From an uncultured Bacteroidales bacterium (GTDB lineage Bacteria > Bacteroidota > Bacteroidia > Bacteroidales > ML635J-15): a stretch of DNA of 34,665 nt. The translations under genes and the position numbers were made by a program. Each line of letters opens with the position of its first letter. Within the stretch, counting starts at the first letter, position 1. The notes below the pieces were generated by a model. That model was not told the DNA's origin. It made no database searches and saw only the letters and a list, made by a program, of their open reading frames with translations. Of the stretch, positions 1-8,585 are shown piece after piece. The stretch covers positions 1 through 34,665 of the forward strand of contig CALJNE010000046.1 in the NCBI GenBank assembly GCA_937982115.1, written 5' to 3'.

Positions 1-3000
1 CAGGTAGTTCCATTTGTTGAATATTCTACGTAGCAATGGTCGTAATTGTTTTCGGTTAGAGCCATATTAGAGAATTGCAGTACAGGATTAACAGCTGAAC
101 TTAAATCAATCGGACATTGAGTAACCAGAATATTTGTATTATTTGCTCCGTAAGGATTTTTTGCAGAAAATGTACCTGAACTTGCTACAGTATTGGTAGT
201 TTGCCAAAGAACGGTATTCCCTGCAGCATTCTTAAATATTTCTAGTCCTGTTTCAAAACTTTCTGATACAGGCAGAGTAATTGCTCCGTCGCAACCTGTG
301 TTAAAGTTGAGAGCTGTTGACCATGAGCTGTAGTTACCCATACCGCAATCTGATCTCACATAAACAGTATAGTCTGTAAGAGGCGTTAATCCTGTTAATA
401 TGTAAGAATTTGAAGATATTCCTGAAATCAAAGTTCCTTCAATATTCGGATTAAATCCCGGTGTACCGTAAATAAGATCCCATTGTGAGGCAGTTCCAAC
501 TTCTGTCCAGTTTATAGTAATTGAAGTTCCTGCTGGAGCAGTAGCATTTAAGTTAATTGGTGCAACGCAAGAGGGATAAGTCATAAAATTAGCAGGACCA
601 GTCCATGTACTTGTTTCAGCACCACAAACAGTTCTAACATAAACAGAATATTGTGTTTCAGGAGATAATCCGGTAATAGTGTATGGATTTGTTGTAATGT
701 TTGAGATTATTGTTCCCTGAGAATTCGGATTAAATCCGGGAGCTCCGATAGCAATTTCCCATTCGGATCCTGCTATTAATTCGGTCCAGCTAATCTGAGC
801 TGAATTATAAGTAACCAGTCCTGAATTTACACTAAGAGGTTCAAAGCAAGAAGGTAATGGACGTACAATAACATTGTCAACAAACAAATCATTGTCGGCA
901 TTTGAAATAGTAGATTCTCCGTAGAAACCGAATTTTACAATCCCGGAATAACCAGTTAAATCTATGAATACATGTTCTCCTGTAGTGCTAATGTTATTAT
1001 AAACATAAGGAGAGCCTTGATTATCCCACATTCTTAAAACATTTGTTGATGACCATGTGTTTCCGCCATCAGTAGAAATAACCACAGCAAACTTATCATC
1101 AACACCTGTTTGATTGGCAGGATTTGTAGAATTATATGCAGTAAGTGCAAGATCGAACTCCATAAGTTTAGGTTCTGAGATATCTCCTAAATCAATCTGA
1201 GGTGTAAATAGCCAACCAAACCTATTGGTAGAGTAAATATTTATCCTTGCAGCTCCTGTTGTGCCAACATTTGCAAAACCATCTGCCACCCAAATAGTTG
1301 AAGGAGTAGTTAATACTGAAGGATTAGCGAGTTGTCCGGTTGCTCTATTCCAGCAAAGTGGTGGAAATGTTCCTGAAAAGTTCTGACTAAATATGATCGG
1401 GAAAACTCCACATTCTGTAGTGAAACTTGCTGCTGTTGACCATGGACTTAAATCTCCTCCACCACAATTAGCTCTAACATAAGCTTGATAAACAGTACCC
1501 GGAATTAAACCTGAAAGAGTATAAGGAATACTTGTTATTCCTGTAACTAAAGTGCCGCTTGTGTATGGGTCAAATCCGGTAGGACCATATATAAATTCCC
1601 ATTCGGTAGCAGTTCCATTTTCTGTCCAGGTTAAATTTGTTGAATAAGCAGTAGTACCAGAAGCTGATAAAGCTGTAGGAATAGGACAGGTTGGTAAAGT
1701 AATAGAGCTGGCTGGTCCAACCCATGAACTTAAAGTTCCTGAGCAGTTTCTTCTGATATAAAAATGATATGCTGTTCCCGGAGTTAAACCTGTAACAGTG
1801 TATGGTTTTGTAGTAATGCCTTCAATCAATGTTCCTTGATTTTGTGGATTAAAACCGGGAGCTCCGTAAACAATATCCCACGTTGTTCCTACGAAAATCT
1901 CAGTCCAATTTATGTCAACTGTGTTTATAGTTGGATTAGAAGCAGTAATACCAGTAGGAGCAGGACACTCAGGTATAGGATTGACCGCTACATTATCGAT
2001 AAATAAATCATTATCAGCATTAGCAACAGTAGATTCTCCATAAAATCCTATTTTTACATTACCTGTAAATGAGGATAAATCAATAACTATATGTTGTCCT
2101 GTATTGCTAATATTATTATAAACATTTGGAGAGCCCTGGTTATCCCATAACTTTAGAATATTATTTGAACTCCAGGTTGCACCGTTATCGGTTGAAATTA
2201 CAACTGCAAATTTATCATCAACACCTGTTTGTGATGGTGGATTTGTACTGCTATAAGCTGTAAGTGCTAAGTCAAATTCCAACATGTAATTATTAGAACC
2301 ATCTCCCAGATTGATAGTTGGAGTTATAAACCATGCAAATCTGTTTGTGCCGTATATATTAATACGTGCGGCACCTGTTGTTCCTACATTAGCAAATCCA
2401 TCTGCAATCCAAAGAGTCGAAGTTGTGAGTGTCGAGTTTACTGTCAATTGTCCTTGTCTTCTTAGCCAGCATGACGGTGGAAATGTTCCCGAAAAGTTTT
2501 CGAGCCATGGGGGAGTAATTTCATTACAATCAGTTGTGAAGCTTAATGCTGATGACCAAACACTTTGTTCGCTACCGCAATCTGCTTGTACATATACCTG
2601 ATAAGTTGTTGTTGGATTTAGTCCGGTTATTGTATATGGAAGCGAAGTTATTCCTGAAATTATTGTTCCGGTGCCTAATGTAAATCCTGTAGGTCCGTAT
2701 TGAATATTCCATAGTGTTGTTCCTCCAACTGGATTCCAGTTAATAGTAGCTGTGGTACCGGTGGCTGATACAAATGCGAGGCTTGTAGGAACAGGGCATG
2801 AAGCTAAAGTTGTAAATGAAATTGGACCAACAAGTGAGCTGTTGCCATTTACTCCACAGTTTGCTCTAATATATGCTTGATATTGTGTTTGTGGATTAAG
2901 ACCTGTAATTGTATATGGATTTGTAGTAACTCCCGTTAAAGCTGTGCCATCTATGGCAGGATTAAATCCTTGCAGACCGTAAATGATTGTCCATTGTGTT

Positions 3001-5459
3001 GCCCCGTCAATTTGAGTCCATGAAAGTTGAGCTGAGTTTGCCGTAATATTTGAGGCAGTAAATGCTGTAGGATTTGGACATGGAACTAAAGTTGTGAAGT
3101 TAATTGGTCCAACCCATGGGCTGAAGTCGCTGCTTCCACATTTTGTCCTTATATAAACATAATATGTTGTAGATGAGTTTAGTCCTGTCAATGAGTATGG
3201 AGGCAACCCAACATCATCTACTAATGTCCCTTGAGTGTCAGGATTAAATCCGGATGTTGTACTGTATTTTATTTGCCAGTTATTTGTAGTTCCAGTCGGA
3301 TTCCAATTCAGAGTTACCTGTGAGATTAAAGGATTGGTAGCTGCAAATCCTGTTGGATCAGGACAGGTTTCGTCATAAAGATTTATGCCATCAATATACC
3401 ATCCATTATACATAATGCTTCCGTCTGACTTAAGTCTGAAGCGAATATAAGTAGTTTCCGACTTGTAATTTGCAAGCGAAAACTTTTCTTTTTTCCACCA
3501 TGTGTTTTGTGCAGGCACATTTGTTGTTCCCCAGTCTGTATAGGATGTTGTCATAAAACACCTGCCTTCGGGAGTATTGTACAGAGGAATAACATAATTT
3601 CCCTGTCCTAAATAAGATTCTATAGGAAAAATAGTCCATGTTGTGCCGTTAGTAGAAACTTCAACATAACAGTGATCGTAATTATTTTCTGTCTTAGCAA
3701 TATGCCAGAAAGAAAGTGTCGGATTATCAACATTATTAATATTTATAGGTCCGATAATCCTTAAAATATTATTATTTGATGCACCGTAAGCATTGTGAAT
3801 AGATTTTGTTCCTTCCTTATATAGGGTAGAATTAGTTGCCCAATTCACTTGATTTCCAGGAGCATTTTCGAAATAATATTGAGCTCCTTCAAATCCTTCG
3901 AATAATGGGAATGTTGCATAAATAGTATTGTCCACAACTACATTTGCTTGTCCTGAAGCGAAATAATAATAGTTTGCGGGGTTACCGAAATTAGATTCAG
4001 TGGCAGCAATAAGGTCGAATTTTACTGTATATGTATTTTCAGTTGGGATATTTTGTAAAGTAACTGTGATAGTTTGAGTGGTATTGTTTAATGCTAAAAT
4101 CGGGCTTCTGTCCAAAGTGTTTGGATTATCAAGCAAAGTTAGCCATAATTCTTGTTCTCCACCTGTAAAAGTGTATGTTGCAAACGGGACAGCATTTAAT
4201 TCTATACTCATTTGTGTTCCTGCTGGTAATTGTACTCCGGGGAATGAAATCAATACGTCCCATAATAAGTCATTCGGGAATGCGGGTAAAAACTCTGCAA
4301 TTGATTCAGTAGCGGTTATTGTTGCAGTTTCAGTTGAATTTATTGTCTGAGTTGCAGGTAGCACTGTCATGTTTGTATTATTAATACCATCTTGAATTGC
4401 TACTTCTGAAGGGGTTGCAATATCCAATGTTACATTGTCAGTTCCCAGAACATAATAATTTGCTGGAGTGTTATAATTGTCGTCTGCTACGCTGCTAATA
4501 GTTAAAACATAATCTCCTCCGTTAAGACCAGAAAATGTAAACTCCCATACTTGTGTTTGATTCGAAAATGATGCTAATGTTGGTCTGGAAATTCCCAACA
4601 TTTCAGTTATCCAGAGGTTTGTTGTTGCTGATGTAACATTATAATCATAATCAATACTGAAAGCTGTATTTTTTATGTTTATTACAGTTCCGGTATTTAT
4701 TGGAATATTGCTTTGAATTCTTATGTCATTTAAAACATCTAATGGTAATTCCGGTAAAAAAGTCGGATATTGAATTGTGGTAGAAAAATAAATGTCATCA
4801 AGATAAGTTGCAACGATACTTGCTGGAGTATTGGTAAGAGTTGTATTTGCTGCTGCATGTTGCAATGCGGCAACAGCATTTGTTTTATCAACAACAGTGA
4901 AGTTATCAATAAGCATTTTGCTAACACCGGGATTTATCCCAACATTAAAATAAAACACAATATTTACTTCCAATTTTACAGCATTTGCGGGAGCTTGAAG
5001 CGGGTTTTGAGGATTTTTGAATTCTATCCAGTCGCCTAATGTGTTGTAGCTGAGAGTGTTTTCTAAAACAGTTGAGATAACAGCATCAGAAGCGTCTTTC
5101 CACTTAAGGTTGGTCATTCTGATTTTGATAAGATCGTCATTAGTTTTTAACATTACTGCGAGATCATAATAGTTACCAGGCGTAATGTTAGTAACAGTAG
5201 TTGAGATGTAGCCATCTGCTCCCACATTGTAGGCGTTAGCAATCACACTAAGTGCATCACCTGTAACACCTTGTCCGGATGCTTGAGCAAAACTAATATT
5301 TGTGCCGAAATTGGCAACGCATGTCCAACCATCAGGATTGGAACCTGTCCAGGATTCAAAATCTCCGTTTGTTACAGTTTGTGCGTTTAAATTAATAAAC
5401 GAAAAAACTGTAAAAAGCAGAAAAATTCCTCTTAAAAAAGTTGTAACTTTCTTTTTCAT
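1..5459 (-). CDS. Giant secreted modular protein (Fn3 and MAM/jelly-roll modules), 3' end outside window
   Basis: The frame stays open from an ATG at 5459 to the left edge, giving at least 1819 residues with the C-terminus missing. Residues 1-27 form a signal peptide (Lys-rich start, hydrophobic core, cleavage after NAQ). The mature start, TVTNGDFESW, resembles a carbohydrate-binding jelly-roll. Two related beta-sandwich segments of unknown family follow (about 220-510). Next come a MAM-like module (about 515-695), three fibronectin-III domains (each starting C-P-x-P-T or similar), a 'choice-of-anchor J'-like module plus two Fn3 domains (978-1349), the same set again (1350-1722), and another MAM-like module cut by the window edge. 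The protein is probably exported and cell-surface or extracellular. A type IX sorting domain would be expected at the unseen C-terminus, but that is inference. It has its own promoter and stands alone. Ligand and role are unknown. Confidence 0.88.
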   Translation of the reverse strand, partial: MKKKVTTFLRGIFLLFTVFSFINLNAQTVTNGDFESWTGSNPDGWTCVANFGTNISFAQASGQGVTGDALSVIANAYNVGADGYISTTVTNITPGNYYDLAVMLKTNDDLIKIRMTNLKWKDASDAVISTVLENTLSYNTLGDWIEFKNPQNPLQAPANAVKLEVNIVFYFNVGINPGVSKMLIDNFTVVDKTNAVAALQHAAANTTLTNTPASIVATYLDDIYFSTTIQYPTFLPELPLDVLNDIRIQSNIPINTGTVINIKNTAFSIDYDYNVTSATTNLWITEMLGISRPTLASFSNQTQVWEFTFSGLNGGDYVLTISSVADDNYNTPANYYVLGTDNVTLDIATPSEVAIQDGINNTNMTVLPATQTINSTETATITATESIAEFLPAFPNDLLWDVLISFPGVQLPAGTQMSIELNAVPFATYTFTGGEQELWLTLLDNPNTLDRSPILALNNTTQTITVTLQNIPTENTYTVKFDLIAATESNFGNPANYYYFASGQANVVVDNTIYATFPLFEGFEGAQYYFENAPGNQVNWATNSTLYKEGTKSIHNAYGASNNNILRIIGPININNVDNPTLSFWHIAKTENNYDHCYVEVSTNGTTWTIFPIESYLGQGNYVIPLYNTPEGRCFMTTSYTDWGTTNVPAQNTWWKKEKFSLANYKSETTYIRFRLKSDGSIMYNGWYIDGINLYDETCPDPTGFAATNPLISQVTLNWNPTGTTNNWQIKYSTTSGFNPDTQGTLVDDVGLPPYSLTGLNSSTTYYVYIRTKCGSSDFSPWVGPINFTTLVPCPNPTAFTASNITANSAQLSWTQIDGATQWTIIYGLQGFNPAIDGTALTGVTTNPYTITGLNPQTQYQAYIRANCGVNGNSSLVGPISFTTLASCPVPTSLAFVSATGTTATINWNPVGGTTLWNIQYGPTGFTLGTGTIISGITSLPYTITGLNPTTTYQVYVQADCGSEQSVWSSALSFTTDCNEITPPWLENFSGTFPPSCWLRRQGQLTVNSTLTTSTLWIADGFANVGTTGAARINIYGTNRFAWFITPTINLGDGSNNYMLEFDLALTAYSSTNPPSQTGVDDKFAVVISTDNGATWSSNNILKLWDNQGSPNVYNNISNTGQHIVIDLSSFTGNVKIGFYGESTVANADNDLFIDNVAVNPIPECPAPTGITASNPTINTVDINWTEIFVGTTWDIVYGAPGFNPQNQGTLIEGITTKPYTVTGLTPGTAYHFYIRRNCSGTLSSWVGPASSITLPTCPIPTALSASGTTAYSTNLTWTENGTATEWEFIYGPTGFDPYTSGTLVTGITSIPYTLSGLIPGTVYQAYVRANCGGGDLSPWSTAASFTTECGVFPIIFSQNFSGTFPPLCWNRATGQLANPSVLTTPSTIWVADGFANVGTTGAARINIYSTNRFGWLFTPQIDLGDISEPKLMEFDLALTAYNSTNPANQTGVDDKFAVVISTDGGNTWSSTNVLRMWDNQGSPYVYNNISTTGEHVFIDLTGYSGIVKFGFYGESTISNADNDLFVDNVIVRPLPSCFEPLSVNSGLVTYNSAQISWTELIAGSEWEIAIGAPGFNPNSQGTIISNITTNPYTITGLSPETQYSVYVRTVCGAETSTWTGPANFMTYPSCVAPINLNATAPAGTSITINWTEVGTASQWDLIYGTPGFNPNIEGTLISGISSNSYILTGLTPLTDYTVYVRSDCGMGNYSSWSTALNFNTGCDGAITLPVSESFETGLEIFKNAAGNTVLWQTTNTVASSGTFSAKNPYGANNTNILVTQCPIDLSSAVNPVLQFSNMALTENNYDHCYVEYSTNGTT
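294..2528 (-). repeat. Two tandem copies of a ~1.12 kb coding module (jelly-roll + 2 Fn3)
   Basis: Inside the giant gene, residues 978-1349 (bases 1413-2528) and 1350-1722 (bases 294-1412) have the same order: a cysteine start, an N-F-S-G-T-F-P-P motif, a long jelly-roll, then two Fn3 domains. The spacing is 372-373 codons. Aligned stretches such as those near 1250-1304 and 2369-2423 are clearly alike in DNA as well as protein. This indicates internal duplication of a whole module set. Confidence 0.8.
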
Positions 5460-5523
5460 ACATTTAATTTATTTGGTTAAAATTTTAATTGTAATAATCC
5501 TCGTATTGAATAAATTTTTTTTG

Positions 5524-5553
5524 CTAATATAACAAATAAAATTCTAATTACAA
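5524..5553 (-). promoter_or_regulatory. Promoter of the giant Fn3 protein gene
   Basis: On the minus strand TTG (5553-5551) is followed after 19 nt by TATATTAG (5531-5524). This is one mismatch from the Bacteroidota -7 consensus TAnnTTTG with consensus-like spacing. The predicted leader is about 60 nt and AT-rich, with no Shine-Dalgarno sequence before the ATG at 5459. The rest of the 5460-5686 gap shows nothing else. Confidence 0.5.
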
Positions 5554-5686
5554 TGATTTTTGTCAAATATTTAAATTTAAACAATAAAATCTTTAAACTG
5601 ATTATAACATAGTTTTGTTCATTAGTCTAAGTCTATGTGATTATTAAAAATTTTTTTATTAACTAAATTAAAATCAAACAAGAAAT

Positions 5687-6433
5687 TTAAGAATTCCATA
5701 TTTCCCATGCTTTGTCGGCTTGTTCGAATAGCATGGTGAATCCGTTAATTGTTTTTGCTCCTTTTTGTTTTGCTTTCTTAAGAAATACAGTTTCTTCGGG
5801 ATTGTAAACTAAGTCAAAACAAATATGTTGATTTGTAATATAATCATAAGGTATTTGAGGGGAGTTATTAATTTTTGGGTACATGCCCACAGGCGAAGCG
5901 TTAATAATTAAATTGTGCTGATTAATAATTCCTTCGGTTAGTTTATCGTAGGAGAAAATTTTTAAACTTTTTGGATTTCTGGAAACATGAGTATATCCAA
6001 ATCCCATTTGTTCAAGAACATAAGCACAAGTTTTACCGGATCCGCCGCTGCCCAGAATTAAGGCTTTTGTATTTTTAGGAAGGTCTAAAAGTTTGAAGGT
6101 CTTTTCTAAACCAAAAATATCCGTATTGTAACCTTTTAAACTAAAACTGTTACCATTCCTTGTAATTTTTACTGTATTAATTGTGCCTAATTTGTAAATT
6201 ATGTCGTCGAGCTCTTGAAGATAAGGAATTATCACTTCTTTGTATGGAGTAGTAACATTAAAGCCGACTAAATTTTTACGTGTTTGTACAATATTATTTA
6301 TTTTTGAAATGTCGCTAAGTGGAATAAGTTCATATTTTGCATCAGTAATTCCGAGTTTTTTGAATTTCTCTGCAAAATATTTTGGTGAATATGCGTGTTC
6401 TAGGGGATAGCCGATTAATCCGAAAACTTTCAT
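5687..6433 (-). CDS. aroE: Shikimate dehydrogenase
   Basis: Catalyses NADPH-dependent reduction of 3-dehydroshikimate to shikimate in cytoplasmic aromatic amino acid synthesis. The 248-residue protein shows the family motifs: G-Y-P-L-E-H near the N-terminus, NVTTPYK with catalytic Lys65, LGTINT, GYNTD with Asp105, the dinucleotide-binding GSGGSG (128-133), NASPVGM, DLVYNP and a C-terminal GFTMLFEQ. The shikimate-binding serine pair usually seen as H-S-x-S reads H-A-Y-S here, so the first serine is alanine (residue 14). I chose the ATG at 6433, where homology begins, one base after the stop of the upstream popT-like gene; an in-frame ATG at 6454 would overlap that gene. It is the last gene of a ROK kinase-popT-aroE run and is probably co-transcribed. 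Confidence 0.9.
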   Translation of the reverse strand: MKVFGLIGYPLEHAYSPKYFAEKFKKLGITDAKYELIPLSDISKINNIVQTRKNLVGFNVTTPYKEVIIPYLQELDDIIYKLGTINTVKITRNGNSFSLKGYNTDIFGLEKTFKLLDLPKNTKALILGSGGSGKTCAYVLEQMGFGYTHVSRNPKSLKIFSYDKLTEGIINQHNLIINASPVGMYPKINNSPQIPYDYITNQHICFDLVYNPEETVFLKKAKQKGAKTINGFTMLFEQADKAWEIWNS

Positions 6434-6434
6434 C

Positions 6435-7337
6435 TTATTTATTTTTTTCTGCAATTAATTCAACAAGACTAATAACAATCACTCCTAAAATAATGAATAT
6501 TACTGCATAAAAAAACTCGGTATTAATTTGTGGTAAAAACCATTCGTAGGCTACGAGTTTTTCTTTACCGCCAAAATTTTCTGTTATCATTGATTTCCAT
6601 GGCCATAGTATTAATAAAGAGCCTGTAACAAAACCTGACAATAACGCTATTGTAATATCTTTAAATTTTTTAAAAAGATAGGAAAGTATATAAGAAAAAC
6701 CAATCAATCCAAACACTGCACCTAGGCCTACAGGAATAAGAATTTTTAAATCAAAATTACTTACTGCATGAACCATAACAAGTTGATAATTTCCCATAAG
6801 CACCAGGACAAAAGATCCGCTTAATCCTGGAAGTATCATGCTGCACGAGGCAACAATACCGCAAATAAACAGGTAGAATGTGTTTTGATTTTCTCCTGCA
6901 GGACTTAGTATGGAAATACTAATTGCAATTGCAGTTCCGAATAAAAAGAATAAAACTATCAGAAATGATAACTTGCTGATTTGTTTGTTGACAAAATATA
7001 TTGAAGCCAAAACTAATCCAAAAAAGAAAGCCCAGATATAAACAGGATAATTTTCAAACAAGTATTCGAAAAGTTTTGCAATACTGAAAATTGCTGTGAA
7101 TGTTCCTAATAAAACCGATATTAAGAAATACAAATCGGTATGCTTGATAAATCCAGAAATTTTTAACTTAAATAATAATTTAATAGCTGTTAAATTAAAG
7201 GATTTTATTGAATTAATCAGCCTTTCGAAAATTCCTGTTATTAAAGCTATAGTTCCGCCAGAAACTCCGGGAATTACATTTGCAATTCCCATTGCTATAC
7301 CTTTAAGAAAATTGAACAGATACTCTTTAATGATCAT
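6435..7337 (-). CDS. popT: DUF368 family membrane protein, PopT-like polyprenyl-phosphate translocase
   Basis: This is a multi-pass membrane protein of about 300 residues. Near the N-terminus it carries the DUF368 signature KGIAMGIANVIPGVSGGT, and a second similar stretch lies in the middle (SMILPGLSGSFVLVLMGNY), which suggests an internal inverted repeat. DUF368 proteins (PopT) have been linked to recycling undecaprenyl phosphate across the cytoplasmic membrane for cell-wall synthesis; I transfer that function by family. About eight hydrophobic segments are visible. The ATG at 7337 is preferred over an upstream TTG at 7352, because a perfect promoter -7 element (7350-7357) overlaps that TTG. 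The gene lies 32 nt after the ROK kinase stop and directly before aroE. Confidence 0.8.
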   Translation of the reverse strand: MIIKEYLFNFLKGIAMGIANVIPGVSGGTIALITGIFERLINSIKSFNLTAIKLLFKLKISGFIKHTDLYFLISVLLGTFTAIFSIAKLFEYLFENYPVYIWAFFFGLVLASIYFVNKQISKLSFLIVLFFLFGTAIAISISILSPAGENQNTFYLFICGIVASCSMILPGLSGSFVLVLMGNYQLVMVHAVSNFDLKILIPVGLGAVFGLIGFSYILSYLFKKFKDITIALLSGFVTGSLLILWPWKSMITENFGGKEKLVAYEWFLPQINTEFFYAVIFIILGVIVISLVELIAEKNK

Positions 7338-7349
7338 ATTTTTTTGCGG

Positions 7350-7357
7350 CAAATGTA
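7350..7357 (-). promoter_or_regulatory. Promoter -7 element of popT-like gene
   Basis: The minus strand reads TACATTTG, a perfect TAnnTTTG, with 12 nt between it and the ATG at 7337. No TTG is seen at the usual -33 distance. It lies in the short gap after the ROK kinase gene, so popT-aroE may have its own transcript as well as read-through. The position supports the ATG at 7337. Confidence 0.4.
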
Positions 7358-7369
7358 GTATAAAATTTA

Positions 7370-8464
7370 TTAATTGTTTTGTTTTTTTAGTTGTTTTACA
7401 GCAAAGAAATAAGCTCCCAAACTAATCATTTCCGATGTATCAAAATCAGAGAACATATATGCTGCTTTTGGTATATGATAGTATTCCAGATTTATATTTT
7501 CAAAATACGGAACATTGATAAGCTTTTTATCATCCTGTAAAAAGTTTGTGAGTTCACTTTCATTATTAAGACAAAATACTTTGTGAGTTAATCTTTTGTT
7601 TGTTCTTCCATCGAGTTTTTTAAATTCTCTGTTAAGTTCATGTTTAATTCCTGGAATGATAAATTCTTTCGCTCCTGCAATACCTCCTCCAATTACAACA
7701 ATTCCATCGGTGAGGGTAATTATATTTGCAATGGCATCTCCTAAATATCTGCCAAGCTCGAAAAATGCCTTTTGTGCTGCAATGCAATATTTATTTTTTT
7801 CATCTGTGGCCATAAAATAAATTTCTTTTGGTTCCGGACAGTCTGAAACTGGTATTTCAGAAAATTTTGAAAAGAAATATTTTACGGCTCTGATACTAAT
7901 TCCTTCTTCGCTATTATATTCGGGGTTAACTCTGTTGGAAGTAATCCAGATCTCAGCAGCACACATGTTATCTCCTTGAAGTAATTCTCCATTACTGACA
8001 ATTCCGGCTCCAAAGCCTGTGCCCAGAGTCATTCCTGTTATATTGGAGTAGGATTTATTACTGCCAGAATTTTTCAGTAAATTATTGATAAAAGGTAATG
8101 TGCCTGCCATAGCTTCGCCATAAGCGTAAAGATCTCCGTCGTTGTTTATAAAAACCGGTACTTTGAACCATAGTTCAATCATTTTACCAAGAGCAACACC
8201 GCCACTAAAACCGGGTAAATTATGTAAATCTCCGATTATTCCATTCTTAAAATCAGCAGGACCTGGAAAAGCAAAACTTATAGCATCGGGTTTTTTATTG
8301 TTTATTGTAGCAAGCTCTTCAAAACCGGAAATAATATTCTTTAAACATTTTTCAAGATTATCCCCATTGGCAGGTTTATGAATTTTTTTAGAATGAATTT
8401 TTCCATCTTCAACTATTGAGAAGATAAAGTTTGTTCCGCCGGCATCTAATGTAAAAACTATCAT
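7370..8464 (-). CDS. ROK family kinase-like protein
   Basis: ROK proteins are sugar or amino-sugar kinases, or regulators derived from them. The protein has 364 residues. It begins with the phosphate-binding motif LDAGGTN (residues 6-12), has the NND motif with the probable catalytic Asp109, a second phosphate loop (TLGTGFGAG) and a C-terminal IGGGI adenosine motif. No DNA-binding helix-turn-helix precedes the kinase fold, so an enzyme is more likely than a NagC-type repressor. The usual ROK zinc motif (C-x-C-G-x-x-G-C) is not present; the corresponding stretch reads GDNMCAAEIW. A longer reading frame to 8515 exists, but the promoter element at 8482-8489 lies within it, so the ATG at 8464 is preferred. 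The substrate is unknown. It heads the popT-aroE run. Confidence 0.82.
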   Translation of the reverse strand: MIVFTLDAGGTNFIFSIVEDGKIHSKKIHKPANGDNLEKCLKNIISGFEELATINNKKPDAISFAFPGPADFKNGIIGDLHNLPGFSGGVALGKMIELWFKVPVFINNDGDLYAYGEAMAGTLPFINNLLKNSGSNKSYSNITGMTLGTGFGAGIVSNGELLQGDNMCAAEIWITSNRVNPEYNSEEGISIRAVKYFFSKFSEIPVSDCPEPKEIYFMATDEKNKYCIAAQKAFFELGRYLGDAIANIITLTDGIVVIGGGIAGAKEFIIPGIKHELNREFKKLDGRTNKRLTHKVFCLNNESELTNFLQDDKKLINVPYFENINLEYYHIPKAAYMFSDFDTSEMISLGAYFFAVKQLKKQNN

Positions 8465-8481
8465 GCTGTAATTTTTTTTTA

Positions 8482-8489
8482 CAAAGATA
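8482..8489 (-). promoter_or_regulatory. Promoter -7 element of ROK kinase gene
   Basis: The minus strand reads TATCTTTG, a perfect TAnnTTTG, 17 nt before the ATG at 8464. The nearest TTG (8515-8513) is 23 nt away, longer than the usual 19-21, so the -33 side is weak. It diverges from the crp-mqnC promoter within about 55 bp. Confidence 0.5.
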
Positions 8490-8542
8490 TGAAAAAACAG
8501 TATCATCTTTAACAATTACCAATGAACAAACTGATTTTATGA

Positions 8543-8572
8543 TTGTTACTCAAAAGAAATTTGGTATATTTG
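8543..8572 (+). promoter_or_regulatory. Promoter of crp/fnr-like-mqnC operon
   Basis: TTG (8543-8545), exactly 19 nt, then TATATTTG (8565-8572). This is a full match to the Bacteroidota housekeeping promoter pattern. Only 13 nt separate it from the ATG at 8586, so the mRNA leader would be under about 10 nt. It is the best promoter in the window. Confidence 0.7.
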
Positions 8573-8585
8573 CAAAAAAAAATAT

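Noticed and set aside
2311-5532. Short plus-strand and off-frame ORFs at 2311-2601, 4078-4350, 4770-5039, 5302-5532, and minus ORFs 3430-3639 and 4739-4927
   Set aside because: All lie antisense to, or in another frame of, the continuous giant Fn3 gene (or run from it into its promoter region) and show no domain signature.
8465-8515. 17-residue N-terminal extension of the ROK protein
   Set aside because: The family starts at the phosphate loop just after the ATG at 8464, and a promoter element falls within the extension.
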